From Liriodendron chinense (Eukaryota; Streptophyta; Magnoliopsida; Magnoliales; Magnoliaceae): 64,000 nucleotides of DNA. The stretch lies in contig PVNU02002791.1 in the NCBI GenBank assembly GCA_003013855.2, positions 39,704 through 103,703 of the forward strand. Reading direction: 5' to 3'. Shown one piece after another: positions 24,723 through 37,544 of this stretch. The stretch's first letter is position 1; every line of letters starts with the position of its first letter. Made by a program: the position numbers and the translations under genes. Under the pieces are notes generated by a model. That model did not search any database. It saw only the letters and a list, made by a program, of their open reading frames with translations, and had not been told where the DNA came from.

Positions 24723-25166
24723 ACCTACACGCCACCACGTGTGGTGGGAAATAAATCCAACGCAACCACCGCGTTGGAATTAAATCCAACGCAGGGACAG
24801 GAAAGCTGGGCCCAGTTCTTCTAAGCCGTCTGCCTTTCTTCTAACAATGTGACCTTTCTAATCAGCAGAACGTTCTGATTTTTTTACTAGGGCATCTAGA
24901 CAATGGGACCCATATGATGGACAGCTTGGATCTCACTTCTCCAGCTCTCTCCCACACGTGGAAGCGTGTACATTAGGTACCCGACACACGTGGTCTTTGG
25001 AAGACTCGCTGTATTAATAATATGGAAAGGAAGCTTCTATTATTCCTAATTCGATAGCTAGCAGCAACCTTGGGAATAACTACGGCTGTTGAAATTAATT
25101 GTATCCATTGCTCCAAATTGTACGACATTGTCTATTTAATCAACGGATAGGATTGCCCAATCAATC

Positions 25167-25198
<32 letters not shown>

Positions 25199-27649
25199 TA
25201 TGTGTTATCTACAGTGGGTCGTATGATTTGGACGGCTTAATTTCAGTTACAACGGCACACGTCAGGATTCTTGAGTTCAATTATTTCCAATTTAAATAAG
25301 GTTGTTTTATATTAGAAGAAAATAATTAAACAGTTGGACGACTGACCTGCTAAAGGTCTTCTATTTGTATTAGGTAAACTTATATATAGTCATGTAATGA
25401 AAAGGACACTATATATGAGAGGTGACACGTGTAACTGGTTGGACCACTGCTTTACCGTGCATAGAGCAGATAATGAGCGTGACTTTTTTTTTTCTTTTTT
25501 CTAGGTTAGTCATGCAACCCGCCCACCCTGTCGGTCATGGAATGTACCAGGTGCTGTCAGCGTTGATATTTTACCACTGATAGGTTTCCCGACCGAGACC
25601 CCCTTATTGAAACTCCATGGAATCTACCAATGAGGCAATGCCCCAAACCCACTTAGCTGTGACCTGGAACCAACGGTGTGGATGTGACCCTAATTGTAGG
25701 GACTCACCTTAATGTACGCATTATATACATGGATGAGAACCATGGAATCGTATGTTTCTCCATCTTATTTTAGGCCATGATCCTAAAATTGTAGTAGATA
25801 AAAATTTCAAGTAGTCCACACCACGAGAAGCAGTGGTTAGTGGCCGTTAAAAACCTTTTGTGGACCACAAAAGTTTTGGATCAATCTACTATATATTTGG
25901 TGACGTTAGGGACTTTTTAATGGTGGGTGTTCAATTACTTTTGTTTCTTGTAGTATGGTCTACTTGAAATTTATATCTGCTTCATTTTTGGGACGATGTT
26001 CTAAAATAGCCTAGAAAAACTGATGGATAGTGTGGACATACAATGCATGCATAGAAGTGGGCCTACAGGGTCTCACCCAAATAGCTGGTTCTAGGCCACG
26101 GCCAAGTCAGGGTTATAGATCAGAGTCAATGTATCATGTGCATATAAAATTCAATCCGACCAGTTAGATCCACTCATCAGGTGGGCCACACGTGTACTTT
26201 AGATCAAATCAATGGCTGTTCATAATTTTCTGTGATGATGAATGGAGCGGCCTATTTTCACCTTAGGTTGTCCTCGAGATGAAGCCAACCTTTTCAATGG
26301 GTTTGATGTCATACATACATACATTCTTGACAAGATGCCCTCGTTGGAGGGAAACTTATGGTCCACCTAGTTGGACGTGAGGCCTGCTCATCATTGAAAG
26401 AGGAATACTTTTACCTTCTGGAAGGGTCGACGGATCGTAGGTAGGATCTTTGAAATTAATTAAAATGTGCAAGGGTTTTACAAATAACCGCTTAAAAATA
26501 AAGTTTTTGTTAATTATACCCATGTAAAAATAATATATTTGCAAATTGCCACATCGTTAATTCTTGATTATTATATCATTGGGAGCGGATTAGGTGAGAC
26601 CCCGGATCCACCAACGTGGGTGAGACACCTGACTGTGGGGCCCACTGTGATGTATGTGACAACATCTACGCCATCCATCTGTATTGAAAGATTATTCTAG
26701 GTCATGATCCGAAAACAAAGTAGATCTAAATATCCGGTGGACCATAATACAGGAAACAATGGTAATAGACCATTAAAAACTTCTCGTGGGCCACAAAAGT
26801 TTTGGAACAAGCTGATATTTGTGTGGTCTCTTCATCAATATCTTTGTGACCTTATCAATAGGTTGGATGGAAAATAAACATTCCAGTGACCCCACAGAGT
26901 TTTTAATGTTGAGGATTCAATCACTACTGTTTCGTGTGGTATGGTCCACATAAGATTTGGATCTGCTTCATTTTGTGGTCATGCCCTAAAATGAGCTTTC
27001 AAAATGGTTGAACGGTGTGGATTTAAAGAAGATACATCACTGTAATCCCCACGGTCTAGGGTCCCACCCACCTGGGTGGATCCATGTAATTATTGGTAAA
27101 TAAAGGTAAACCAGTAATAAGTATTTACTTTTGTATTTCCTCACAAATTGTATCGTAGTTACTATATTTACTTGGCAAAACTCTGTGTGCCCCACCATGA
27201 TGTTTGTATGTTATCCATGCCATCCATTCATTTTTCTAGATCACTTTAAGGTATCAGCCGGAAAATGGGGCAGATCAAAATCTCAAGCAGTCCATATCAA
27301 AGAAGTACCGGAAATAATGCGGCTTACCGTTGAACCCACTGTTTTCTATAGTATGGTCCACTTGAGCTTTAGATTTGCCTCATTTTGGGCTCATTCCATA
27401 AAATGAACTAAGAAAATGAAAGAATCGGCATAGATATAGGAGACATCATGGTGGGGCCCAAAGAGTCATGGCTTCACAAGATTTGAGTTTTGCTTGAACT
27501 TCGGGATGAAATTCTACAAATAAAGATGAATAACAATGTATTTGCAAACTATATGTTTTCGTATGGTTATTTGCAAATAGGTGCAAAATCTATAAACATT
27601 ATATAAACAGTTAGATTGATGGAAAATATCCAAATGACAATATATAAAC
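24225..27649. repeat. Tandem duplication unit B
   Basis: This is the second copy of the 3-kb unit starting at 21241, directly adjoining it. Relative to unit A it has gained two segments: about 170 bp at 25484-25655 starting in a T-rich tract, and a ~505-bp MITE at 26578-27085. The poly-T at 25167-25188 is also expanded. No coding sequence is seen. Confidence 0.85.
26578..27085. mobile_element. Long-TIR MITE present only in unit B
   Basis: The ends mirror each other: GGATCCACC, GTGGGTGAGAC and TGTGGGGCCCAC at the left; CATGGATCCACCC, GTGGGTGGGACC and CCGTGGGG on the complement at the right. Unit A reads through the corresponding site at about 23530-23560 without it, so this is a clear insertion polymorphism between paralogous units. 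Confidence 0.75.
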
Positions 27650-27902
27650 ATACAAGCATCCAAGAATTAGCAGGTTCAACCATTTAAGTAGTTTAATTTT
27701 AGTTATTATGAGTATCAAGCATCTTGCTTATGAAGGGAGTGAATTGCCCGTGACCCTGGGCACATAGGTATCTCTATGCGTGAGGCTGTGTGGGGTCCAC
27801 AGAGATGTTTGTGACAAATCCACTCTGTCCATCTTTTTTGAAAGACCACAATGGACAGGATTCTAAAGATTAGGAAGATCCAAAACACAGGTGGGCTACT
27901 AT

Positions 27903-28165
27903 TAGGGCTGTCAATGGGTCGGATATGGGCTGGATCAGTGATGATCCGTATCCGATCCGATTAAGGATATATCCGACCCGAATCCGACTCAAATCCAATT
28001 CGGATCACAAGTATATAATCCGAACCCAACCGGTTTAAATATTTTGAAATTCGTTTTCGATCCGAATATGATCCAACTCGATATCCGAATATGATACAAC
28101 CCATGAGGTTTTGGAAAATGCCAACCGAAAATGGGAGAGAACAGGAGAGGGCACCGATCAGCAAC

Positions 28166-28202
<37 letters not shown>

Positions 28203-28459
28203 TCTGTTCACAAGGAGGCATAGTTGCGTGCGTGGAGAGTAGAGACGAAGGAGATGGTTTTTTTTTTTTTTATATTTTATTTTTAAATCGGGTTGTTAAC
28301 GGCCGGATCAAGGTTGATCCGAGTCCAACCTGAATATTAAACGGACCGTCTTTGGGTATCCGAATCAGATCCGATAATCCAATTATTGATCCGAATCTGA
28401 TTAAATCAAAGCAGATCTGAATCGGATACGGATCATGATCCGTGCCATTGACGGCCCTA
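27903..28459. mobile_element. Nested hAT-like MITE
   Basis: The element starts TAGGGCTGTCAATGGGTC and ends GCCATTGACGGCCCTA, imperfect inverted repeats of hAT-type MITEs. The flanks carry GCTACTAT and ACTACTAT, an 8-bp duplication with one mismatch. The interior is rich in GATCCGAATCCGA-like motifs and contains the GA microsatellite 28168-28199. It interrupts another TIR element. Confidence 0.75.
28168..28199. repeat. (GA)n microsatellite
   Basis: About 15 GA units inside the nested hAT-like MITE. Confidence 0.9.
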
Positions 28460-29270
28460 ACTACTATACCAACAAAAAAGTGGGAACATCAACTTCCACT
28501 GTTGAAACCTTCTTGAGCTGACCATGATATTTATATGCTATCCAAACCGTTCATAGCATTATTTCCAGTCAAATAAACTGTGGGATGGGTTGTCATCATC
28601 CTATAAAATAAAAAAATAAAAAACTTTTATCACCACCATGGGTTAAATCCCCAATTCTTCATGTGGTATGGCCCATATGAGTTTTGGATCTACCTAATTT
28701 TTATAATACTGTACTATTGTGGTCTTTCAAAATAGATGGACAAAGTGGATTTGTCATTGACATTTCTGTGAACCCCATGCAATCCCCATAGAGATATTGC
28801 CTGAAGCAGATGTCCGTGACAAATCCACTCCGTCTATATATTTTTAAAGACTACAATAGAACCGGATTCTAAAACTCAAGGGATCCAAAAACTCAAGTGG
28901 GCCATACCAGCAAAACAGTAGTGGAAACAATAACGTCCACAGTTGAAACTTTCCTGAAACTGACCACGACATTTATTTGCCATCCAAACCCTTCATAGAA
29001 TGATTACCATTCAGATAACCTGTAGGAGCAAATACCATCCTGATACAGAACTTCTGTCACCTCCAAGCATTCAATTCCCACAATTTCGTGTGGCATGGAA
29101 GACATGAGTTTGTCCCATCGTGCTCTTTAAAAACAGATGGACGGAGTGGATTTGTCAAGGACAAATCTATGGCCCAACACAGCCCTGGGCACTGAGATGT
29201 CTCTGTGCCCGAGGTCACACGCAAACTACTCTCTCTGAAAGGGGTGAATTGCACGGTACGCACGTGCCTG

Positions 29271-31588
29271 AAAAGGAGTTAACGTTGTCCGTGTGTATAG
29301 CATGGAATGTACGTAAAATACGGATTATCTGATGGACGGCTCTGATGTCCCACACATTTGACTTGTTCCACGTGTGAGACGACTGCGATTAGCATTCCTC
29401 ATTTCAAAATTGTTAATATAGATTTACATGCATGGGACCCACCATTGAGTGCCATCCAACCCGTCCAATGGATGCTCCCCCACCGTTGGACCTAGATCCG
29501 AACATTAATGATCCTAGCCCATAACTCATTTGGGCCCCACCAAAGTAAAAAATCGAGGACATTGGGTGGGGGAACGTTCATCCAACCCAGTCACCAGGCG
29601 ATCCCCATCAGGATGAAATTCTACACCAAAACTCAAGCCATTAAAAATTTTAGGTGGACCACAACAAATGAATATATATGTTTTTCTCCATGTATTATGT
29701 CTAACTTGAGCTTTTAATAGGGAAGATACTTGGATGTACGGTTCCCATGACGAGACACACCAGATATACGGTTTGGATTACACATAAAATTATAGGTTGA
29801 CTAGGGTGTGAAACACGCGTTGCGACTGTGAATGAGCTTCATATTCCCATCCAATTCATTATTGAACGGAGATGGGATGTGGGCCCCAAATCTCTTTATC
29901 ATACAGTCATGACAAGATCCGATATGGGTGTCTCCCACCATCGGTCATTCCACAGACAATTATAAAATGGCGTGGGCCCACACGCTACATATGATTGTCA
30001 CATGCTTGTTTCCATGGGTATAGATAAATCGAGGGGCAGAAATGTGAGCCGTTTCTCTTCTAGAAAGTGTAGACTTTCAAAGGGTTAGCTTGACTGTATA
30101 AACAAATAATGTAACTAATCTCTGATAATTGCCTCTTGTCACAAATATAGGATATCAGATACAGCAGCTGTACCAGAAGTTCTTTTCCAGCCAACTTGTC
30201 ACATTTATAGAATATCCAAGCCGTTCAAAGGGTGGACCACACCATGATGACAACCTGATTTGAAAATCAGACTGATCTACTACTCCTTGGATGGGCCAAA
30301 CAAGCACAATCATACCATCGGCTATCCATTGATTTTGATGTTGTGCTTGCCATTTGGATTGAAAATGAAGCACTTCAGAAATGATCATACAAAGGCACTG
30401 TATGAAAATCCAGTTGATTCATTCGTGAAGTGCACCACATCCATAGATTTGAGTCCAGCCGCATCCATCGGCTGTCAATTGATTTCTTCGTTCATTAGAT
30501 GCACTACAGCTGTACATTTGAGCCCGGCCATTAGCTTTCAATTGATCCCAACGGTTCATTAAGTGCACCATAGCTGTTCGTTAGTCCGTCCATCAGCTGT
30601 CAATTGATTTTGATAGTGTGGCCTACCCGATAAGTGGGGCAGTCTGATTTTCACACTGTGTGATCTACATCATGTTGCCCACTTTTTTAACGGTTCCGAT
30701 GTGCTGCATATGTGGCCTGTAGGAGATGATGCAATATTCCTGTGAAAGCATGACTAAGGATAATATTGATGTCCCCATCTTCTAGAAGAAGAGAAGAAGA
30801 GGATACATCCTCTCTGGAAAATGCTTTTAAAAAGTACCAACCTTTATTAAATGTCAAAAAAATTTAAAATAATCCCCATCATATTCATCTAGAGGAGTCA
30901 TATTTAAGTCAGCAGACCATGACAATCCATAGTTGTGCACACAACCACCATACACATAGCACACATGTGCCACAATCCAAACCGTCCAAATTGTCGACCC
31001 CATTCTAGATGGAGCATGGACCGAAAATCAGATTAATTGGACAATCATAATACTAATTAATAAGCATTTGTTAGTTGAGCTTGATCCTGTGATTAGTCCA
31101 TTTGACACCGACCCACCAATCCATCGGATATGATTTTTAGTTACTGATCCATTAACAATACGGTCAACAATTCCAATGGTTTGGATTTAGGAACATGCCG
31201 CCAAGTAGTCAATGTTTTTATCATTGATTAATAGGCTAAGAGCTTATGCACCCAAATAAAAAATAACCCAAGGTGATAAATGACAAGGAGAGAAGGAGCA
31301 AAGACTACTTTATATGTATTGGAAAAATAATAATAATATTAACCCATGCTTACTTCACTTGTGGTCCATTTTTAATGTACTTTCTACGGGCCGTGTACAA
31401 TAGACCCGATATAGGGTAGACTGAGATCAGCCCATTAAAATTCTAAATATATTTATATTTATAAAACTATATGCCTTTTATACGTATATGAGTTAACCTC
31501 AGATGTGATAATATTTCGTAAACAAGAAAAATCAGCTCGACTCAAGTAGATTGGGTCGACTTAGAGAGTCAACTGGGTCTTTGCATGA
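29271..31588. other. Spacer with TIR-like element, no gene
   Basis: About 30210-30700 may be another TIR element: TTTGAAAATCAGACTG near 30260 faces CAGTCTGATTTTCACAC near 30640, with inverted flanks containing CATGATG. Within it, AATTGATTT and a GTGCACCA-like motif recur. The remaining sequence is anonymous, and no coding region is recognised. Confidence 0.45.
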
Positions 31589-32205
31589 CCCAATTCACTA
31601 TTTAGTATCGCAAGTCTCATTGAGTCAATCGAGTTAGCTGATTCAATGAATCTTATCAGCTTGTGACTAAGTCAGGCTTATGAGTGGTCATCCTAATAAC
31701 CCGGTTTGAGATCTCATCAAGGTGACTTGGTTGCGAGTCAAGACTGGCCAAGTTGACCTGAGCCAAACCTGACCCATAATCAAGCTGGGCCTGACCCAAC
31801 TTGCCATTTAGTACCACAAGTTTAGTTGATTCGTCTGAGTTAGCTGATTCAATGAATCTTATTGATTTGTGACAAGCTAGAATTGTGAGCGATCATCCTA
31901 ATAACCCGGCTTGAGATTTCATTGAATTGACTTGGTTGCATGTCAAGACTGGCCAAGTAGACCTGAGCCAAACTCCACCCACAATCAAGCCAGACTTGAC
32001 CCAACTCACTATTTAGTACCACAAGTCTCATTAAGCTAATCGAGTTAGCTGATCCAATGAATCTTATTGACTTGTGATGAGTTAGATTTGGGAGCGATCA
32101 TCTTAATAACTCAGCTTGAGATCTCACTAAGTTGACTTGGCTGTGGGTCAAGAATTGCCAAGTTGACCTAAGCCAAACCCGGCCCATAATCAAGCCAGAC
32201 CTAAA
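31589..32205. repeat. Three-copy tandem repeat, period about 205 bp
   Basis: Units begin at 31589, 31795 and 32000 with CCCAA(T/C)T(C/T)(A/G)C...ATTTAGTA and share GAGTTAGCTGAT(T/C)CAATGAATC and GCCAAGTTGACC or close variants. Periods are 206 and 205 bp. The units are diverged by many substitutions. No coding meaning is seen. Confidence 0.88.
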
Positions 32206-33362
32206 CCAAACCTGGCCATCAACTAAATGAGTCGAGAGTCCAAATCCTCTTGTACAAAACCCGACCATTTGAATACATGAAGTGGCTGACCATAACTTGG
32301 ACCCGACTCAGGAATTAACAAGTTGGGTTGGCCCGATAATTAAATAGTTCGGGTTTGGAGTTCCATTAAACCCGGTTGGCCCGGACCACTTGGGGCCCTT
32401 GCCCATAGACCTTTTTATTCGAAAGCTACTGCACTGAACTTCGATAAAGAAAAGTGGAAAGGGTGATGCCTGTGAGAGCAGTTGATTGGACTCACGAGTG
32501 TGAAATCTTGTCGAATGATAGATTCCCGGACCCGAGGATGTGACTTGCATACACGTGTTTTCAGTTTGCACAAGTGGGGTCCATGATTCTGTGATCCATA
32601 CCATTGATCTTCTAATCTGATGGGAATTGACCGTTTTGATCAATTAATTGTGGCCCCACTTGTGCAAAATCAAAACGGGAGTTTGATGTGGGCATTCTGG
32701 TGTAGAAGAGAATACGGATTACTCGTCGTTCAACGGTGCAACAGTTAGTCAACTCCTTAAAGAGGAGGGCATTTTTGTCATTTGGGAAAAGTTGAAATCA
32801 TTGGGGCTGCTCTCTTTTCAAATGGAATCGACCTGGAGCAGAATCCTCCACAGCACCCCTGTACACTGCAAAACACCCAAGATCTGTAGGCCCACCATGT
32901 TATGTATGTAAAATCCAATCCGTCCATCAGTTGAGGTACCAAATGATAGGATCTGTTAAAAACATTCATCCAAATAGTCTCCTTATGTGGTCCACACCTC
33001 AAGGAATAATGGAAATGGGATGCTAACCATAGGTTTGTATGTGGACCACTGTGGTGTTTATATTTCATCAAAACCGTTCATCATGTGTGAGTCATATGGT
33101 TAAAGGTAATTAATAAAAATATTCCTTCTCTAGTACTCATACGGGCCACACCGCATGAACTTAATGGTTTTAGTCACGGTTTTACATTGTTACCATTGGT
33201 GTGTTCTATTTGAATGTTTTTTCGAGATGAAATATTTTAATCATGGTGACTCTAAGGTTTTTCATCTGATGGACGGAGTGGATTTTATACACACAACACA
33301 ATGGACCCCCAAGAGCCTGGTGTTCTACGCACAGGTGTTGTGGAAGATTCCGGTCCTGAGAA
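32206..33362. mobile_element. Anonymous stretch followed by a TIR element (about 32840-33362)
   Basis: 32206-32839 shows nothing recognisable. From about 32840, GAATCCTCCACAGCACC, TGTAGGCCCACCATG and CAATCCGTCCATCAG are mirrored at the right by GGAATCTTCCACAACACC, GGGGGTCCATTGTG and CACTCCGTCCATCAG on the complement. This gives a non-coding element of about 520 bp in the same broad family as the other CCGTCCATC elements. Confidence 0.6.
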
Positions 33363-34129
33363 ATATTCAACTCGATAATTGCGTCAACACCAGCCCAAGC
33401 CCATTGTAATGCAGTGTCCCAACTAAACGTTGATTTTCTCCCCCTTGTCTTGCAGTGGCCCATGGCCTATGGCCCACGCAGCTTTCATGGGATTCTTCAA
33501 AGATCTCTTTCTTTGTCACTTCCAGGGGGATAATTTAAATTTTATTTATTTATTTTTATTAGTGTGGAAGGGCCCATATGTTGAAAAATTGGACGACTAT
33601 ACACCACCATCTAATCACTACAAGATGGTGCGTCGAGTGGGACCCTCAGCTTACTAAAGTGGGTGGTATGGTTCGCTATGGACCGAGTAGGCCCGGCAGT
33701 AGCCCAACATGAGCTAGGTTTAGGCGTCGCTCAGTGGACATGACTGCATGCATGCTTTGGTATTTATTTCAACCTGATCACTTGGAGGCATACTATTAAG
33801 GCGGCGAAACTTTACCACACTAAAGATGTGTCTACAACCTTTTCCGAGACGTCTAATGCACGTGTACAATATAAATGAAGCCTATCTCTTTTAAGGCTTG
33901 GAAGTAGCAGAGAGATAAACTTTACATTTTTATTTTTTCTTATTGTAGTAAAGAAGAATGATATTTGTTGCTATCCCATATATATATAAGTATATTATTA
34001 AATTATATAAATTTTATATTTCTCATCTTTTATTTTTTCTTTGAATTTTGTCATTTGTTTTGACTCTTTCTTTTGTAGTTTTTTTTTTTTTAACCTCCAT
34101 CAACCGTGTAAAAGTATCTTACTGCAATA
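33363..34129. other. AT-rich stretch upstream of the copia remnant
   Basis: No gene is seen. The distal part (after about 33850) precedes a primer-binding-site-like sequence and could be a decayed LTR, but no matching 3' LTR was identified. Confidence 0.35.
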
Positions 34130-36320
34130 TTGATATTAGAACTAAAGCTTAAGAATCCTTTTAGCACAAGATTGATGTTGCATTTGTGTGTCAGATGGCT
34201 GAATTGAGTTCTATTATATTCGAGATGCCAAAGTTCAATAGATTGAATTACATATTGTGAAAGTTAAAAATTAATGCGATGCTAGTGAAACACATGTACA
34301 ATTACAATAGAAAGAAAAGAAAAGAATCCTGAAGAGATGAAAGATAAGATATTAAGGAAAAAATTATTAATTCGAGTGAATTAATCTTCTTCTTACACTT
34401 CATGATTTGATTTTGTTCAGTGTATTTGATCAAACCATTGTTAAATATTTGTAGGATAAATCGTAAAACTAATATGAAGGGAAATCAATGTTAAATAAGA
34501 TTATTCTCGGATGGCAGCTATATAACCTAAAGATGGAAGAAGGCTCCACTTTACACGAACACTTGAATGAATTTAATACCTATAATTAGTAGATTAATAG
34601 CAATTAACGTGAAGATTGACAATGGAGAAAATATTGCACTTCTACTTTGTTTGATGCTAGATTTGTGGGACAGTTTGATTATAAATCTTTACAATAGTTC
34701 AGATCTTAATTTAAAGTCAGCCATGTCTACATTGCTTATCGAAGAGTTTCGCAGAAAAATATATAAGAAATCTTATTAATGTTATGATGGTTAGATAAAA
34801 ATTTATTAAGAAATGAATAAAATGATATCCAAATCGAAAGACACAAAACATAAAAGTATTTAAATTAAGGAAAGAATGGTCACTTCCGTAAAATTTATAA
34901 AATCAGAAAAGCAAATTGAGAAAAATCTAAACCTAATTCGCATGATTAAGCACCAGATTTAAAGAGTTCCTAAGAACACTTAGTTCAAAATGGACAATTC
35001 ATTTGAAGATGAAAATGTGTTATTGAGAGTGTAATTCCACAAGAGAATTTGAATCATCAATGAATTTTGAATTTGGGACTTTGTTATATATTACACCACT
35101 AGTGATTGTTTTTACATATATCGATTATGTGATAGCAGTATAGTTTATATGAGCGATGATAGCACATATAAAAATTAGCATGATTAGAGATATCAAAATC
35201 ACTATATTTGATGTATCACATGTACAGATTCAAATGTGTGACACGTATCAAACCTACGAAAGAGTCTTTTGTCATTTAGAATGTTAAATAAAGATAGTTA
35301 TATTATTATTATTATTTTTTTAAAATGATCAATTGAATATTATAAAAAGGGTAATGTTATATGCGAAGGAAAAATTGATGAACAGTTTATATTGGTTAAT
35401 TGAACATATTGTGGTTGACGATACTATTGTTGCTACTATCATGATAAAATCTGCTACAATATGGCAAAGCGGTTAAGTCACATAAACAATTAAGGACTAA
35501 AGATATTTCTTAATAAAAATTTATTAATTTGAATTTTTTATAAAGATAGTTTATTTGAAAACCTCATAAAATTCATTTTTACTTTCTCATTGCAAGATGT
35601 AAAGATGTCTTAATTTATTTTAACATTTACGAAATACTTACCAAATCTTTGAGAGGTTCAAAATATTTTGTTTCTTTTATAGATGATTTTTTTCAAAGAA
35701 TATATCTGTGTATATACTCAAAAGGAAAAAAATGATGGTTTTCTTATTTTATTAAGTTTAAAGTATTTGTTGAAAATTAAAAAGGAAAGAAGATTAAGTA
35801 TTTAAGAATTGACAATGGATAAGAGTACACCTTAAAAAATTCAAGAATTTTGACAGTGAGTATGGGATTGAAAGGTATCACACGATCTCTCGTACTCCAT
35901 AGTAAAATGAAGTAGTTGAACATATGATCTATACGCTTATGGATTGTGTTAGTAATATGTTGAGTTCTACCAAGATCGAGTAGTATTTTTTAGTGAAAGC
36001 CGCTAACATGGTTTAAAATGATATTATCTGAAATATTTGATAATTAGTTGTTCTTCATATCTTTAGTTATTATGCCAATGTATGAGCTTTTAAAAAACAA
36101 AGAAATATGCTGAACATAAGGTTGAGAATGTGTATTTTTCTTCTCTATGCAAATAAATAGATGGATATAAATTATGGGACTCTATCATTCACAAGTTATT
36201 GATTAGTCGGAATATCTTTTCTATTACCTGTGAAACTCTTCGGTAGGCAACGTAAACATGGTTAACTTTATATTAAGATCTAAACTATTGTAAAGATTAT
36301 AATCAAGCCCGATCTATTTA
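34130..36320 (+). mobile_element. Degenerate Ty1/copia retrotransposon remnant
   Basis: A weak primer-binding site (TTGATATTAGAACTAAAGC, about 34130) precedes an ATG at 34195 that opens MAELSSIIFEMPKFNRLNYI, the start of copia Gag. The best Gag piece is 34567-34779 (ISRLIAINVKIDNGENIALL, WDSLIINLYNSSD), a UBN2-type domain. Downstream, broken frames resemble the protease region (VSNLRKSL near 35250), integrase (TLRTDNG-like near 35805, then NEVVEHMI near 35915) and CLGY-type sequence before 36200. Stops and frameshifts are everywhere and the RT/RNase H part is missing. It is an old, dead copy. Confidence 0.75.
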
Positions 36321-36324
36321 TGGT

Positions 36325-36467
36325 ATGAGTGTCTCTCTACCCTTACCTAGTATTCTCCCATGCGAAGTTCTACCCTGCACATGCAGGGGAGTGTTGAAGT
36401 CCCTTAATATACATTGATACACCATGCTCTAATGGCTCAAACTTTTAGAGTAAGTGATTGTTTGACA
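36325..36467 (+). repeat. TRIM fragment: interior plus 76-bp 3' terminal repeat
   Basis: 36392-36467 is 76 bp, starts TGTTGAAGTCCCTTAATATA and ends TTTGACA. It matches the 76-bp repeats of the TRIM at 54242-54553 and has the same purine-rich tract (GCAGGGGAG) before it. The preceding ~65 bp match the TRIM interior. The 5' repeat is not found, so the element is broken. Confidence 0.7.
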
Positions 36468-36481
36468 CAATGCATTTTTGT

Positions 36482-36484
<3 letters not shown>

Positions 36485-36554
<70 letters not shown>
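36485..36554. repeat. (TA)n microsatellite
   Basis: About 35 TA units, the longest simple repeat in the window, lie just after the TRIM fragment and 0.3 kb before the right arm. Confidence 0.95.
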
Positions 36555-36557
<3 letters not shown>

Positions 36558-37544
36558 CCTTTAATTAATTGTTAGGGTGTGTTTACTTGCCATCAATTTT
36601 CATTTTTTCATTAGGGTTTATTCGGCGGGCCATCCTTCCACGTAGGATTCATTGCACTAAGGCACCTCGGCATAAATGCAATGAAAAAAGTTTTAGAAAA
36701 AATAAAAAAACGCTGCTAAGCACATTATGGAGAAAAGTGCCGTTTTAGTGCGGTGAATTTTACGCCCATGGGCCCATTAAAATTGGATTAGACTTAACCC
36801 TATTTTTTTCAAAGATCCTCTACCTAAGTGGACCCTAAATCCGCCATTGACTTAAGGTCAACTATAGGAATTGAAATAGTACAACACAACACAATATAAG
36901 ATAACCAACAAAGTACAGAAATGCTTGAATGGGTATGAATGCAAGGATGTTATGCAATGTAATCCTAAATAATGTAAATGATACATCAAGTAGGAAAATC
37001 GTCCACTTCCTTGGGTTGGAAAACCATTAACCCACATTTGATTTGGTAAGTTTTTATTATATTGGATAGACATGGGTAAGGCCCTCATTCGCCCTTTGGG
37101 TAGGCTTCTACATATAGTAAGCATCTAGGGATGGACCCCTAGGAACTTGGCATGAAGTGTGTATACAAATCATCTAAAGCGAGCATTTAGAAATTAGCAC
37201 GAAGTGTGATACAAATAATGAATGCTCAATCATCAATGCATCAACGTAAACTATTTGTCACACAAGTCTCTCCACAATAGAGACAATACATATTCCATGT
37301 ATTCATCAATACAATCACTCAGCACAAGATAGTTTTCCATGGTAATAAATCAAATCAGATATTCAATAATTATACATCAATCAACAATAACACATCAAAC
37401 ATATTAATTACATCAAATATTTTTTAATTCTAACGGAGAGAAAACATGTTGGGATCGCTCACCTGTAACTCAATGATAATGATTCCAAAATGTTTTCCAA
37501 TTCAATCAACTTACAAATCCCCTAATTATATGGTATAATCAAAT

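Larger units (their letters stand above)
27780..29270. mobile_element. Composite of two related TIR elements
   Basis: CTGTGTGGGGTCCACAGAG followed by GACAAATCCACTC starts the block. An inverted version (GTGGATTTGTCATTGAC) is near 28745, and a second element follows from about 28790 to GTGGATTTGTCAAGGAC near 29150 and GGGCACTGAGATGTCTCTG. The outermost bases GTGACC...GGGCACA are also inverted repeats. The first element is split by the hAT-like MITE at 27903-28459. Confidence 0.55.
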
